Source: an uncultured Ruminococcus sp. (GTDB lineage: Bacteria; Bacillota_A; Clostridia; RUG12999). Taken from it: a DNA stretch of 22,528 nucleotides. A model generated the notes under the pieces. The model was not told the DNA's origin, made no database searches, and worked only from the letters and a program-made list of their open reading frames with translations. The stretch is taken from NCBI GenBank assembly GCA_902783995.1, contig CACZTG010000019.1, forward strand, positions 1 to 22,528. Direction: 5' to 3'. The number at the start of each line of letters is the position of its first letter. Within the stretch, counting starts at the first letter, position 1. Made by a program: the position numbers and the translations under genes. Positions 8,535 to 16,243 of this stretch are shown here, piece after piece.

Positions 8535-10184
8535 TTATTGTTTTGGTATCGTCATTTCTTCAATATTAATATTTTCACCGTCTTCGGTAAATATATAACA
8601 CTTTGTGTCAATGTCATTAGTTCCGTTAACAGAAAAATGTAGTTTTCCGTCTTTCCCGACTTTAGGATCATTTATCTTTATATTAAAGCTTGCCCGCACA
8701 TATCTGTATATATTATCCAAGGTATCATATATGGGAGATAAATCCTCTATTCCCTCGGTGATACCCTTCATTTCGGTCTCCCAGTTTTCGGGAGTTATAT
8801 GTCTTATATAATCCGTTTCATGGGTAAAAAGTATAGCCGGAATACCGCTAAGGATTGCACGTCTGAGCTGACTTACCCCCTCGCGGACAGTTTTTTCAAC
8901 ATCATTGCTCGGTGCAAGCTCATATCCGGAAACATCACGAATTTCAACCACGCAGTTAAACAGTTTTTTATCTGCTTCAGGGTTGTTTCGGCAAGACAAA
9001 TAATCCGCATAGTAAACGGGTCTACTATCCGACGCAGCTCTTGAATTAAATTTGCGATACGGACCGCATTTAAGCTTCTCATACGAATGATAAAACACAT
9101 CAGTCGGAGTTGTAAGCCCGATAAATTCACATCCCCAATCAAGGATAGTAGGAATTGCACATTCACTTATTTCGTAATAGTGCGGAAGCGCAACCTTCGA
9201 TATGGGTATATTATGTGAATCAAACCACTCTTTAGCCTTTGCTGCGCGTTGCTTCATAACATTCTCGTTCCAAGGCCGCCTGTGTCTATGGTCATACCAA
9301 AGCCAGTCTTCGGGTTCCGGTCCGGTACATTCACAGCCCCTGAACGCATGCGGGAAAGCCGTGGCAATCCCGCTCACGACATATTTTTCAATGATTTCAG
9401 CCGTCTTTTTATCCGTATCCTCCGTAAAAACACCGAGCCAAGGTTTAAGCTTATACTTATTTGAAATTTCGATCCAGCGTAAAGGATTCCCGCTCTCGTC
9501 ATCTTTCCATGAACCCCAGACATCATCCACTCTCATAGCTACAAAATGCGGCATTCCTTTAATTACAAATGGTTTTTTTGCCGCCCAAACAATAGCTTCA
9601 CGAATAATATCATCCATTCCGTGAACCGGTCCAAGAACTTCCGTTGAAATCCAGTCCGGTGTGTTCATTAAAACAATCTTTCCTTTGCCAAAATCCGCAA
9701 TTTCAAGCAAAGGTGTATCTTCCACGGATACCAATACCTTTGAATTATTTAACCGTGTGCTTTGGAAAAACAAAAGCTCGGAGTATAACTTTATACTTTC
9801 ATTCTGTTCGTGAAATCTTGTTATGTAATGTCCGCTGTTAATTACAAGCTCTTTTCCTTCGGTTTGCAACGGAGTTTCCGTAAATTCCGCAAATTTTGCA
9901 AATTCCGCATTTTTAATTATAGAAGACGATGTGGCAAAGAGACCGCATCCGTCCTCAAGCGCCCGAACAATTCTCTTTGATGCGTTTTCGGAAAGTCGTA
10001 AATCGACCTGAGCAAGAAGAATCAGCGAAGCCCCTTCGTCCAGTCTGTCACAAAGAAAATCCTCTTCAATTTCCTCATAAGGTGCACCGAAAACATCAAG
10101 ATACGGTTTAATATACTCGCAATACATACCGTAACTGTAACAGTCTCGTCTGACCGGCACTAAAATACTCCTGCTATTATTCAT
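8535..10184 (-). CDS. Large cytoplasmic protein with a polysaccharide-deacetylase-like domain
   Basis: The open frame begins at a TTG (10202), but ATG 10184 has AGGA nine bases upstream and is preferred, giving 549 residues. Residues 1-200 look like a class I glutamine-amidotransferase-like alpha/beta domain (SLILLAQVDLRL, DGCGLFATSS, GKGKIVLMNTP) with no obvious catalytic triad. Residues 210-480 resemble a NodB/DUF2334-type barrel: MRVDDVWGSW (Asp220, Asp221) recalls the TFDDG metal motif, AFPHAF (His279) the metal histidines, and VALPHYYE (His335) another active-site strand. There is no signal peptide. It is the promoter-proximal gene of the sugar operon. It could be an N- or O-deacetylase or an esterase acting on the imported sugar; I do not recognise a named family for the full protein. 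Confidence 0.62.
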   Translation of the reverse strand: MNNSRSILVPVRRDCYSYGMYCEYIKPYLDVFGAPYEEIEEDFLCDRLDEGASLILLAQVDLRLSENASKRIVRALEDGCGLFATSSSIIKNAEFAKFAEFTETPLQTEGKELVINSGHYITRFHEQNESIKLYSELLFFQSTRLNNSKVLVSVEDTPLLEIADFGKGKIVLMNTPDWISTEVLGPVHGMDDIIREAIVWAAKKPFVIKGMPHFVAMRVDDVWGSWKDDESGNPLRWIEISNKYKLKPWLGVFTEDTDKKTAEIIEKYVVSGIATAFPHAFRGCECTGPEPEDWLWYDHRHRRPWNENVMKQRAAKAKEWFDSHNIPISKVALPHYYEISECAIPTILDWGCEFIGLTTPTDVFYHSYEKLKCGPYRKFNSRAASDSRPVYYADYLSCRNNPEADKKLFNCVVEIRDVSGYELAPSNDVEKTVREGVSQLRRAILSGIPAILFTHETDYIRHITPENWETEMKGITEGIEDLSPIYDTLDNIYRYVRASFNIKINDPKVGKDGKLHFSVNGTNDIDTKCYIFTEDGENINIEEMTIPKQ

Positions 10185-10298
10185 TCTTTCTAATCCTTCC
10201 AACGCATTCAGCGTACAAAACAGCCGAAAATGAAGTCTAAACTTTATACAGCTTAATTAAGATAATAACTTATACATAATCAACAATTTTATAATACC

Positions 10299-10316
10299 AA
10301 CTTGTCTGTACAAGTT
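10299..10316. promoter_or_regulatory. Operator palindrome at the sugar-operon promoter
   Basis: Read on the minus strand this is AACTTGTACAGACAAGTT, a perfect 7-base inverted repeat around a 4-base centre. It starts directly after the -10 box of the leftward promoter, so a bound repressor would block initiation. The TTGTAC..ACAA core resembles AraR boxes of Bacillus (consensus near ATTTGTACGTACAAAT, from memory). The regulator gene next door has the AraR domain architecture. Confidence 0.8.
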
Positions 10317-10345
10317 ATTATATCATATTTATTCTAGTTTGTCAA
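10317..10345 (-). promoter_or_regulatory. Sigma-A promoter of the sugar operon
   Basis: On the minus strand: -35 TTGACA (10345-10340), spacer of 17 bases, -10 TATAAT (10322-10317) with an extended TGA before it. All twelve bases match consensus. Transcription should start near 10310, inside the operator, leaving a leader of about 125 bases before ATG 10184. Confidence 0.88.
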
Positions 10346-10363
10346 TACATTTTAATAAAATAA

Positions 10364-10385
10364 TATTGACAAAATATTGACAAAA
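10364..10385 (+). repeat. Two tandem copies of TATTGACAAAA
   Basis: Two perfect 11-base direct repeats (10364-10374 and 10375-10385) each carry a TTGACA. Only the second is at the right 17-base distance from the -10 of the regulator gene; the first could be a decoy -35 or half of a protein-binding site one helical turn away. Confidence 0.7.
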
Positions 10386-10405
10386 AAAATGCTTTGTGAT
10401 ATAAT
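10377..10405 (+). promoter_or_regulatory. Sigma-A promoter of the AraR-type regulator gene
   Basis: TTGACA (10377-10382), 17-base spacer, TATAAT (10400-10405), with TGA in front of the -10. The segment TTGTGATATAAT recurs exactly at the GH4 promoter. The -35 boxes of this and the leftward promoter are about 31 bases apart, so a protein bound between them could affect both. Confidence 0.88.
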
Positions 10406-10444
10406 TTGAAAAGCAGCAATTCAGTAATTATGGAGGTTACAAAT

Positions 10445-11464
10445 ATGATTGACCGCAACTTTGACACACCTGTGTATATGCAGCTTGCGGATATTATAAG
10501 AAGCAAGATAGCATCAGGTGAAATCAAGCCGGGTGACAAGCTTGAAAGCGAAACTGTAATGACAAAAAAATATGATGTCGCACGACTTACCGTAAGAGAA
10601 GCTCTTAACATATTGGTAAACGAAAACCTTATAGAAAAGCATCAAGGCAAGGGTTCGTTTTGCAAAAATATCGCAAACCGTAAGAAAATACATGTACTTC
10701 TTAATATATCGGACTTTTATTTTGTTCCCTATTACACTCAAAGCATAAGCAAGATGCTTCAGGAAAACAACGCGGATTTTATAGCCTGCGATACAAGGAA
10801 CTCAAACGATGAGATCTGCACATATCTTGAGCAAATAGCAAGCTCCTCATCGGAAGGCGTTATCGTTCAGGCGTGCCCGACACCGACAGATGATCCTGCA
10901 AGACTTATAAATGCTTTTGCCGCTCTTAAAGAAAAGGATATACCGTACATAATAATAGACTATAAATATGATTTCATAGAAGGTTCGTATATAATTCCCG
11001 ATGAATATAGCGCCGGTGTAAATGCCGCTCAATGCTTTAAAGATAACGGTCACACAAGTCTTGCCGCAATCTGTATTGAAAATGATAATGTTTCAAAGCT
11101 TCGTCTCGACGGGTTTTGCACAGTATCTCCCGTTAAAAAAACAATCTATTTTAACGATAATTTAAAACAGGAAATCGATGCCGCAATACGGGAAGGTATT
11201 ACAGGTATTTTCTGCTTTAATGATTTTATCGCGAAAGAAGTTATTGATATTCTCAAGGATAAAAAGCTCCGCACTCCCGATGATATTTCTATTATCAGCG
11301 TCGATGATACAATAATTGCAAACATCTACTCGCTGACTTCCGTAATACACCCGAAAAATAAAATCGGCGAGGAAGCTGCCAAAGCCATTTTAAATAACAA
11401 TCTTCCTATAAAAAAAGTGTTCAAAACTAAAATTACAATCCGCAATTCTGTAAAAAAACTGTAA
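10445..11464 (+). CDS. AraR-type transcriptional regulator (GntR DNA-binding plus LacI-type sensor)
   Basis: ATG 10445 is preferred over the in-frame upstream start at 10406 because GGAGG (10432-10436) is eight bases before it; this gives 339 residues. Residues 1-72 form a GntR winged helix (PVYMQLADIIRSKIASGEIK, KLESETVMTKKYDVARLTVR, EKHQGKGSFC). The rest is a periplasmic-binding-protein-like LacI/GalR sensor (SSEGVIVQACPT, IPYIIIDYKYDF, GITGIFCFNDFIA, ISIISVDDT). This pairing is that of Bacillus AraR, a sugar-released repressor. The AraR-like palindromes at the two adjacent operon promoters make it the likely regulator of both. I do not assign arabinose as effector; the enzymes nearby do not form the araBAD set. 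Confidence 0.92.
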   Translation: MIDRNFDTPVYMQLADIIRSKIASGEIKPGDKLESETVMTKKYDVARLTVREALNILVNENLIEKHQGKGSFCKNIANRKKIHVLLNISDFYFVPYYTQSISKMLQENNADFIACDTRNSNDEICTYLEQIASSSSEGVIVQACPTPTDDPARLINAFAALKEKDIPYIIIDYKYDFIEGSYIIPDEYSAGVNAAQCFKDNGHTSLAAICIENDNVSKLRLDGFCTVSPVKKTIYFNDNLKQEIDAAIREGITGIFCFNDFIAKEVIDILKDKKLRTPDDISIISVDDTIIANIYSLTSVIHPKNKIGEEAAKAILNNNLPIKKVFKTKITIRNSVKKL

Positions 11465-11482
11465 TTAACCGAAAATTTAGGG

Positions 11483-11511
11483 TTGACATAAGCCTTTTAT
11501 TGTGATATAAT
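11483..11511 (+). promoter_or_regulatory. Sigma-A promoter of the GH4 gene
   Basis: TTGACA (11483-11488), 17-base spacer, TATAAT (11506-11511) with extended TGA. It starts 19 bases after the regulator's stop codon, with no terminator in between, so read-through from the regulator is also possible. Confidence 0.87.
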
Positions 11512-11514
11512 ATG

Positions 11515-11530
11515 ACTTGTACAGATGAGT
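11515..11530 (+). promoter_or_regulatory. Degenerate copy of the operator at the GH4 promoter
   Basis: ACTTGTACAGATGAGT matches the operon operator ACTTGTACAGACAAGT at 14 of 16 bases. It lies in the same place, starting three bases after the -10. The left half-site is intact and the right half has two changes, which suggests weaker repression of the GH4 gene than of the big operon. Two further TTGTCA elements follow at about 11530-11544. Confidence 0.65.
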
Positions 11531-11563
11531 TGTCAGGCTTGTCAATTTTTTAAAGGAGGTTTG

Positions 11564-11583
11564 GCAGTATAATATTATGCTGC
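11564..11583 (+). promoter_or_regulatory. Hairpin between ribosome binding site and GH4 start codon
   Basis: GCAGTATAATATTATGCTGC is a 20-base near-perfect palindrome with one G-U pair. It lies between a strong AAAGGAGGT (11552-11560) and ATG 11596. Without folding, the spacing is 36 bases, far too long; two ATGs nearer to it (11577 and 11585) are out of frame. The hairpin may shorten the effective distance or control initiation. Confidence 0.5.
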
Positions 11584-11595
11584 TATGCGGTTATT

Positions 11596-12963
11596 ATGGG
11601 AACAAAGGTGTGTATTGTAGGGGCAGGCAGTGCTATATTTTCAATAAATCTGATTAAAGACTTATGTATAAACAAATATTTCAGGGATAATTCAACTGTC
11701 GTACTTGTAGATATAGACGAGAGCAGATTAAACGCTGTTTTCGGACTTTGCGAAAGATATATTAATGAGCTTAAATCAGGTATTAAAGTTTACAAAACCA
11801 CAGACAGACGGGAAGCTATGAAAGATGCCGATTTTGTTCTCAATGTGGCTCTTGACGGTGGTCATAACAGGTTTAAACAAGGAATAGAGGTTGCATATAA
11901 AAACGGATACAGATTTGGCGGAAGTCTTCACGTACTGCATGACGAGGCTTTTTACATAAATTTTCATCAGCTTAAATTAATGGAAGATATTCTGAAAGAT
12001 ATGCTTGAAATATGTCCCGGCGCTTATTATATTCTTGTTGCAAATCCTGTTCAGGCAGGCGTAACATATCTTAAAAGAAAATATAAAAACGCAAAAATAG
12101 TCGGCATGTGTCACGGATATTACGGCGTTTATCAGCTCGCTAAAGCGCTCGGTATGAATAAGGACGACGTCGGCTTTGAAATTTGCGGCGTAAACCACTT
12201 TATCTGGCTTACAAGTTTTCGGTATAAAGGACAAAACGGCTATGACATTTTAGACAGATGGCTTGATGAACATAACGGTTATTTACTTGAAGGGGACGCA
12301 CTTTCCTCTTTTGGTCTTGCCGCAGATGAAATTTCAAAAAAGGCTGTAAAGCAGTATAAAAAATTCGGCTTATTCCCCATCGGTGACACACCAAGCTCCG
12401 GCGGCGGTGCATGGGGTTGGGAATATCATACCGATGACGAAACGGAAGAAAAGCACCAATGTACTCCCTATAAATGGTATCAAAGTTACTTTAATGAATG
12501 TGAAAAAAACATCAGGGAGCTTAAAAGCATAGTTGATGATAAATCCGTAAAAGTCAGCGACATATATTCGACTCAGGCATCACCGGAGCCTATGATACCT
12601 CTTATGGAGGGTATTGCTTTTGATACCGACACAAAAGTTGTCGTTAATATTCTTAACGACGGAGGCTATATGAAGGGACTTCCTACAGATTACGAAGTTG
12701 AAATAACCGCAAGAGTTGACAAAAACGGTATTCACCCGATACACAACGACGGCTTGCCGAAGCCTATAATGGCGCATCTTTTAAGGGACAGAATAGCGCC
12801 CGTCGAAATGGAGCTTGCGGCATTTGAAAACCACAGTCTTGAGCTTCTCACGGACCTTGTTATGATGGACCCGTGGACACATTCAAAAAAACAGGCGGAA
12901 AAGCTTATAAACGACATTTTTTCTCTGCCTTGCAATGCCGATATGAAAGAATATTATAAATAA
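11596..12963 (+). CDS. GH4-family alpha-glycosidase
   Basis: The 455-residue product has the NAD-dependent GH4 plan. The N-terminal Rossmann motif VCIVGAGSAIFS (residues 5-16) is followed by VVLVDIDESRLNAV, with the acidic end of the second strand. VLNVALDGGHNRF and YILVANPVQAG carry the family's Asn-Pro signature. GMCHGYYG (Cys172, His173) and GVNHFIWL (Asn200, His201) provide the metal ligands. GH4 enzymes are cytosolic, need NAD and Mn2+, and hydrolyse alpha- (or some beta-) glycosides through oxidation at C3. The sequence is closest in feel to MelA/AglA-type alpha-galactosidases or glucosidases, or alpha-galacturonidases; the substrate is not decided. ATG 11596 fits the family N-terminus, but its ribosome binding site is oddly remote. 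Confidence 0.92.
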   Translation: MGTKVCIVGAGSAIFSINLIKDLCINKYFRDNSTVVLVDIDESRLNAVFGLCERYINELKSGIKVYKTTDRREAMKDADFVLNVALDGGHNRFKQGIEVAYKNGYRFGGSLHVLHDEAFYINFHQLKLMEDILKDMLEICPGAYYILVANPVQAGVTYLKRKYKNAKIVGMCHGYYGVYQLAKALGMNKDDVGFEICGVNHFIWLTSFRYKGQNGYDILDRWLDEHNGYLLEGDALSSFGLAADEISKKAVKQYKKFGLFPIGDTPSSGGGAWGWEYHTDDETEEKHQCTPYKWYQSYFNECEKNIRELKSIVDDKSVKVSDIYSTQASPEPMIPLMEGIAFDTDTKVVVNILNDGGYMKGLPTDYEVEITARVDKNGIHPIHNDGLPKPIMAHLLRDRIAPVEMELAAFENHSLELLTDLVMMDPWTHSKKQAEKLINDIFSLPCNADMKEYYK

Positions 12964-12968
12964 TTTTT

Positions 12969-13011
12969 AAAAAGGTGTGTCTCAATCTTTCACTTGAAGC
13001 ACACCTTTTTT
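12969..13011. terminator. Bidirectional intrinsic terminator
   Basis: AAAAAGGTGTG (12969-12979) pairs with CACACCTTTTT (13000-13010), with a U-tract on each strand. It separates the GH4 gene from the convergent activase gene (stop at 13030) and can serve both. Confidence 0.88.
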
Positions 13012-13029
13012 ATTTTATACATCGGAAAA

Positions 13030-13899
13030 TCAAATTGATTTCAGTATTTTCTCCGAGTCTTTAATTTCTTTTTCATCCGGAAGCTTTTCGGGAAGCGTGT
13101 TTTTCATATCAAGCGATTTATATTTTGAGCCGGCATAATTATGATAGGGCAAAACCCTCACTTTTGTTATATTTTTAAGTCCTTTTAAAAATTCCGCAAT
13201 TTTGTATATTTGATCCGAATTATATTCCGGAACAAAAGGTATTCGTACTTCTGTCTTTTTACCGCAGCAGTCAATATATTTTAAATTCTCAAGTATAAGC
13301 CTGTTTGATTGTCCTGTACATTTAATATGCACGTATTCATCAAAGGCTTTAATGTCATAAAGAAAAATATCGGTATATGGCAAAACCTTATCTATTGCAT
13401 CTCTCGGGACAAAGCCGCAGGTATCGACAGCGGTATGTATCTTTTCATTTTGCAGCCGTTTCAACAGCTCTACGCAAAAATCCGCATGACAAAGACATTC
13501 TCCTCCCGAAAGAGTTACGCCTCCGCCGGAATTTTCGTAAAAATCTCTGTCTTCAAGTAAAATCGGCATAAGCTCATCTATAGTCATTTCTTTACCGTAT
13601 AAATTCAAGGCTCCGTTAAAGCAAGCTTTTTCACACTTACCGCACAAAACGCATTTTCCCCTTTCAAATATATGTACTCCGCTTTCTATGCTATGTGCTT
13701 TTTCCTTGCAAGCCTTCACGCACTCCCCGCAAAGCGTACATTTATTTTCATAGTATGCAAGCTGTGGCTCAAAGCTTATACCTTCGGGATTATGACACCA
13801 AACGCATTTCAAAGGACAGCCCTTTAAAAATACAGTCGTCCTTATTCCGTCTCCGTCATGAACAGCAAACCGTTTTATTTCAAATATCCTTGACTTCAT
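13030..13899 (-). CDS. Glycyl radical enzyme activase (radical SAM)
   Basis: A 289-residue radical SAM protein of the PflA family. GCPLKCVWCHNPEG carries the CxxxCxxC cluster (Cys28, Cys32, Cys35). It is followed by an inserted double [4Fe-4S] ferredoxin domain with two CxxCxxCxxxC sets (Cys54/57/60/64 and Cys83/86/89/93). The SAM-binding SGGE lies at 131-134. The ferredoxin insert is typical of activases for dehydratase/decarboxylase-type glycyl radical enzymes and absent from PflA itself. It makes the 5'-deoxyadenosyl radical that installs the glycyl radical in the partner enzyme, encoded 62 bases upstream in the same transcript. The start is preceded only by a weak GATGG, so translation may be low. 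Confidence 0.95.
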   Translation of the reverse strand: MKSRIFEIKRFAVHDGDGIRTTVFLKGCPLKCVWCHNPEGISFEPQLAYYENKCTLCGECVKACKEKAHSIESGVHIFERGKCVLCGKCEKACFNGALNLYGKEMTIDELMPILLEDRDFYENSGGGVTLSGGECLCHADFCVELLKRLQNEKIHTAVDTCGFVPRDAIDKVLPYTDIFLYDIKAFDEYVHIKCTGQSNRLILENLKYIDCCGKKTEVRIPFVPEYNSDQIYKIAEFLKGLKNITKVRVLPYHNYAGSKYKSLDMKNTLPEKLPDEKEIKDSEKILKSI

Positions 13900-13961
13900 T
13901 TTCCATCACTTTTTATCTGTCAAAATTTTTATCATTAATTTATAAATCACACCATAAGTCA

Positions 13962-16130
13962 TTATTCTGCCCGATAATCCGCTTGCTTTATAAAACAATC
14001 CTGCTCTGCCTTTGAAAGATTTACAAAATACGCATTCCATCCGCAAACACGGACTTGTAAATTTTTATATTGTTCGGGATTTTGCTGCGCTCTTTTTAAA
14101 TCCTCGGGATTAAATACATTTCCGTGTAGCGCCATTCCGCCTTTTTTTATGTATGTTTTTAATATCCCGTACATAGCGCAAAGCCCTTCTTCGCCCATAA
14201 CAGCCGAAGGATGCAGAACAATATCCAGCACAGAACCGTTTGGGAAATCGGAATGGTTTATTTGTGTGACAGAATTTATCAGTGCAGTTACTCCATTTTT
14301 ATCCATACCTACAGTAGCACAGAGGTTCTTGGATAAAACTTCGCCTGCCCTTCTTCCGTCCGGAGTTGCCATAGTATGCTCCCCGTAATATACAAAATAG
14401 TCAATGGTATATAAAGATGCCTTAAATACGCCTCCGCGGCTGTTAGGTTTATTGTTTACAAGAAAGGCAAAGTAATCTGTAAACTCTTTTGTTATTTCGT
14501 CTGCCGCAGAATTACCGTTACCGTATTTTTCCGGGATATTTTTGGCAATCATTCTGAGCCTTTCATTTTTTTCCCAGTTGCTTTTCAGAATTTCACAAAG
14601 CTCATCAAAGCTTACCCGTTTTTCTTCAAAAACAAGCCTTTTAACCGCACATACAGAATCTACCAAACTTGCCGTACAGTAAAAAGAATATGATGTATTA
14701 TTGTACTTTGCTCCGCCTTCATAAACATCGATACCCGTTTTTACACTACGGTCATACATACACGATAATAACGGATCAGGGTTAATTTCGCCGTAATATC
14801 GCTCTATTTTTTTTATATATTCCATTCCGCTTTCGGTCATAAACTTAATATGTTTTTTCACGGCGCTTACAAAATCATCATATGTTTTGATTTTCCCGGT
14901 TTTAACGCTTATCTGTTTACCGCTTTTCAAATCAACACCGCCTGTAATTGCAAACTCAACCGCCTTTGCGACGTTTACTCCCCCACTGCCAGTACAGCCT
15001 ATTTCCTTCCCCCATACTGCAGGCTCATAGCAACCTATTGGGACGTAATTCAGAGCGTCCTTTTCTGTTATTCCGACATTCATAAGACTTTTTACTGCAG
15101 CATTGTCACTTACAAACACAAAACTGCTGTTACCGCCTCTTATGCACCTTAGCACGTTTTTTATAAAATCCTCAGGTGTTTCATCCGATACTCTTATATG
15201 AATTTTCGGGCTGTGAATATTCATCTCGTTATAGGTCTCCACCAGCAAATAAGAAAGCTCATTTGTTACTTCACGACCGTTTTCATCAACGCCTCCAAGA
15301 CATAAAGGCAAATCAAAAGGTACCCTTGCGCACCAGAATTTATTGAAAAAGAACTTAATCATTTCCTTTATTTCCGATTTAGAATATGTTCCGTTTGCCA
15401 TATCATTCTTATAAAAAGGATACAGCATAACGTCAAGTCTTCCAAGCGTTCTTACCCTTGTTCCGCATACATTCTCGTGAAGGAAAAAGTAAATTATTAA
15501 AAGCTGCATAGCTTCGTAAATATTAGACGGTACACCTTTTGCGATATTGTTAAGCGCGTTGGCGTTTTCAGCATTAACCTTAGCGGTTTCTTTTGCCAGT
15601 CTTTTTATAAAACTTATTACAGCCTCAAGCATAATTTTGCAAGATTCGTAAAAGGTCTTTTGCTTATCCGTTAAACTATCCCTTGAATAATACCTGTTTA
15701 CTCTGTCGAGAAGACCCGTAAAACCAATATTAAGTAATAGCGCAGAATTGGGCGAGGTATGCCCGAAATCACTGTTTGCCTTATACGCACCCGCTTCAAA
15801 CGCCTCTGCTATTTTAATATTCTCTTCCTTTAAATATTTTTCACACACTTCATTATACCAGCGAAATCTGAGATTTGCAACAGTTCTCTCGCCTTTATTT
15901 CCGTCAAATATTTTATCCTGAAAAACATCGTCCTTATCAATTGCAATACGTGACTTTTCAAGCACCAATTCAAACATCTTTGCTTTTAAAATAGGTTTCG
16001 GATAATTTTCTTTTAAAAGCATATCCGCCGACATTTTAATTTCTTCGGGACTGACTCCCGTTTTTTCAATCCATTTTATATTATCAAATTGGTTTGTCAG
16101 TATTTTATTATTTTTATCAAATTTTTTCAT
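13962..16130 (-). CDS. Glycyl radical enzyme of unknown substrate
   Basis: ATG 16130 has GAGG eight bases upstream and is preferred to a GTG nine bases earlier; the product is 722 residues, short for the pyruvate formate-lyase superfamily (about 760-850). GRLDVMLYPFY (230-240) is a superfamily mark. IGCYEPAVWG holds the thiyl Cys367 and Glu369, the Cys-x-Glu pattern of glycerol/diol dehydratases and C-N lyases (usually GCVE) and not the Cys-Cys of formate-lyases. The C-terminal loop is RVCGWNAYF, with Gly697 as the radical site, where most members read RVxGY(S/T)A. The Val-to-Tyr and Tyr-to-Trp changes suggest an unassigned subfamily. Paired with its own activase and an AraC regulator, it probably dehydrates or cleaves a polyol-, sugar- or amino-acid-like substrate anaerobically. 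Confidence 0.93.
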   Translation of the reverse strand: MKKFDKNNKILTNQFDNIKWIEKTGVSPEEIKMSADMLLKENYPKPILKAKMFELVLEKSRIAIDKDDVFQDKIFDGNKGERTVANLRFRWYNEVCEKYLKEENIKIAEAFEAGAYKANSDFGHTSPNSALLLNIGFTGLLDRVNRYYSRDSLTDKQKTFYESCKIMLEAVISFIKRLAKETAKVNAENANALNNIAKGVPSNIYEAMQLLIIYFFLHENVCGTRVRTLGRLDVMLYPFYKNDMANGTYSKSEIKEMIKFFFNKFWCARVPFDLPLCLGGVDENGREVTNELSYLLVETYNEMNIHSPKIHIRVSDETPEDFIKNVLRCIRGGNSSFVFVSDNAAVKSLMNVGITEKDALNYVPIGCYEPAVWGKEIGCTGSGGVNVAKAVEFAITGGVDLKSGKQISVKTGKIKTYDDFVSAVKKHIKFMTESGMEYIKKIERYYGEINPDPLLSCMYDRSVKTGIDVYEGGAKYNNTSYSFYCTASLVDSVCAVKRLVFEEKRVSFDELCEILKSNWEKNERLRMIAKNIPEKYGNGNSAADEITKEFTDYFAFLVNNKPNSRGGVFKASLYTIDYFVYYGEHTMATPDGRRAGEVLSKNLCATVGMDKNGVTALINSVTQINHSDFPNGSVLDIVLHPSAVMGEEGLCAMYGILKTYIKKGGMALHGNVFNPEDLKRAQQNPEQYKNLQVRVCGWNAYFVNLSKAEQDCFIKQADYRAE

Positions 16131-16161
16131 TAATAACACCTCATTTCCTTTTTGGCTGTTA

Positions 16162-16177
16162 TGTTATCATTATAACA
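16162..16177. promoter_or_regulatory. Palindrome over the GRE promoter -10
   Basis: TGTTATCATTATAACA has perfect 6-base arms around CATT and covers the leftward -10 box. It is a candidate operator for a repressor. AraC-type activators usually bind direct repeats, so the partner protein is unclear. Confidence 0.5.
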
Positions 16178-16197
16178 CATAGTATTTTCTCTGTAAA
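16169..16197 (-). promoter_or_regulatory. Promoter of the glycyl radical enzyme operon
   Basis: On the minus strand: TTTACA (16197-16192), 17-base spacer, TATAAT (16174-16169) with an extended TGT. The leader to ATG 16130 is about 30 bases. Confidence 0.78.
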
Positions 16198-16214
16198 TGA
16201 ACAAAACAACACAC

Positions 16215-16243
16215 TTGACAAAATCGAAACAATATATTATAAT
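16215..16243 (+). promoter_or_regulatory. Promoter of the AraC-family gene
   Basis: TTGACA (16215-16220), 17 bases, TATAAT (16238-16243). The expected start near 16250 coincides with the GAGG ribosome binding site, so the mRNA leader would be only about 12 bases. Confidence 0.8.

Noticed and set aside
9202..9624. 140-residue plus-strand frame inside the first operon gene
   Set aside because: It is antisense to a clearly coding frame, has no ribosome binding site and no recognisable protein pattern.
10185..10298. Riboswitch in the sugar-operon leader
   Set aside because: The leader has no recognisable aptamer core or terminator/antiterminator pair; only loose A+T-rich repeats such as AACTTTATAC/AACTTATAC.
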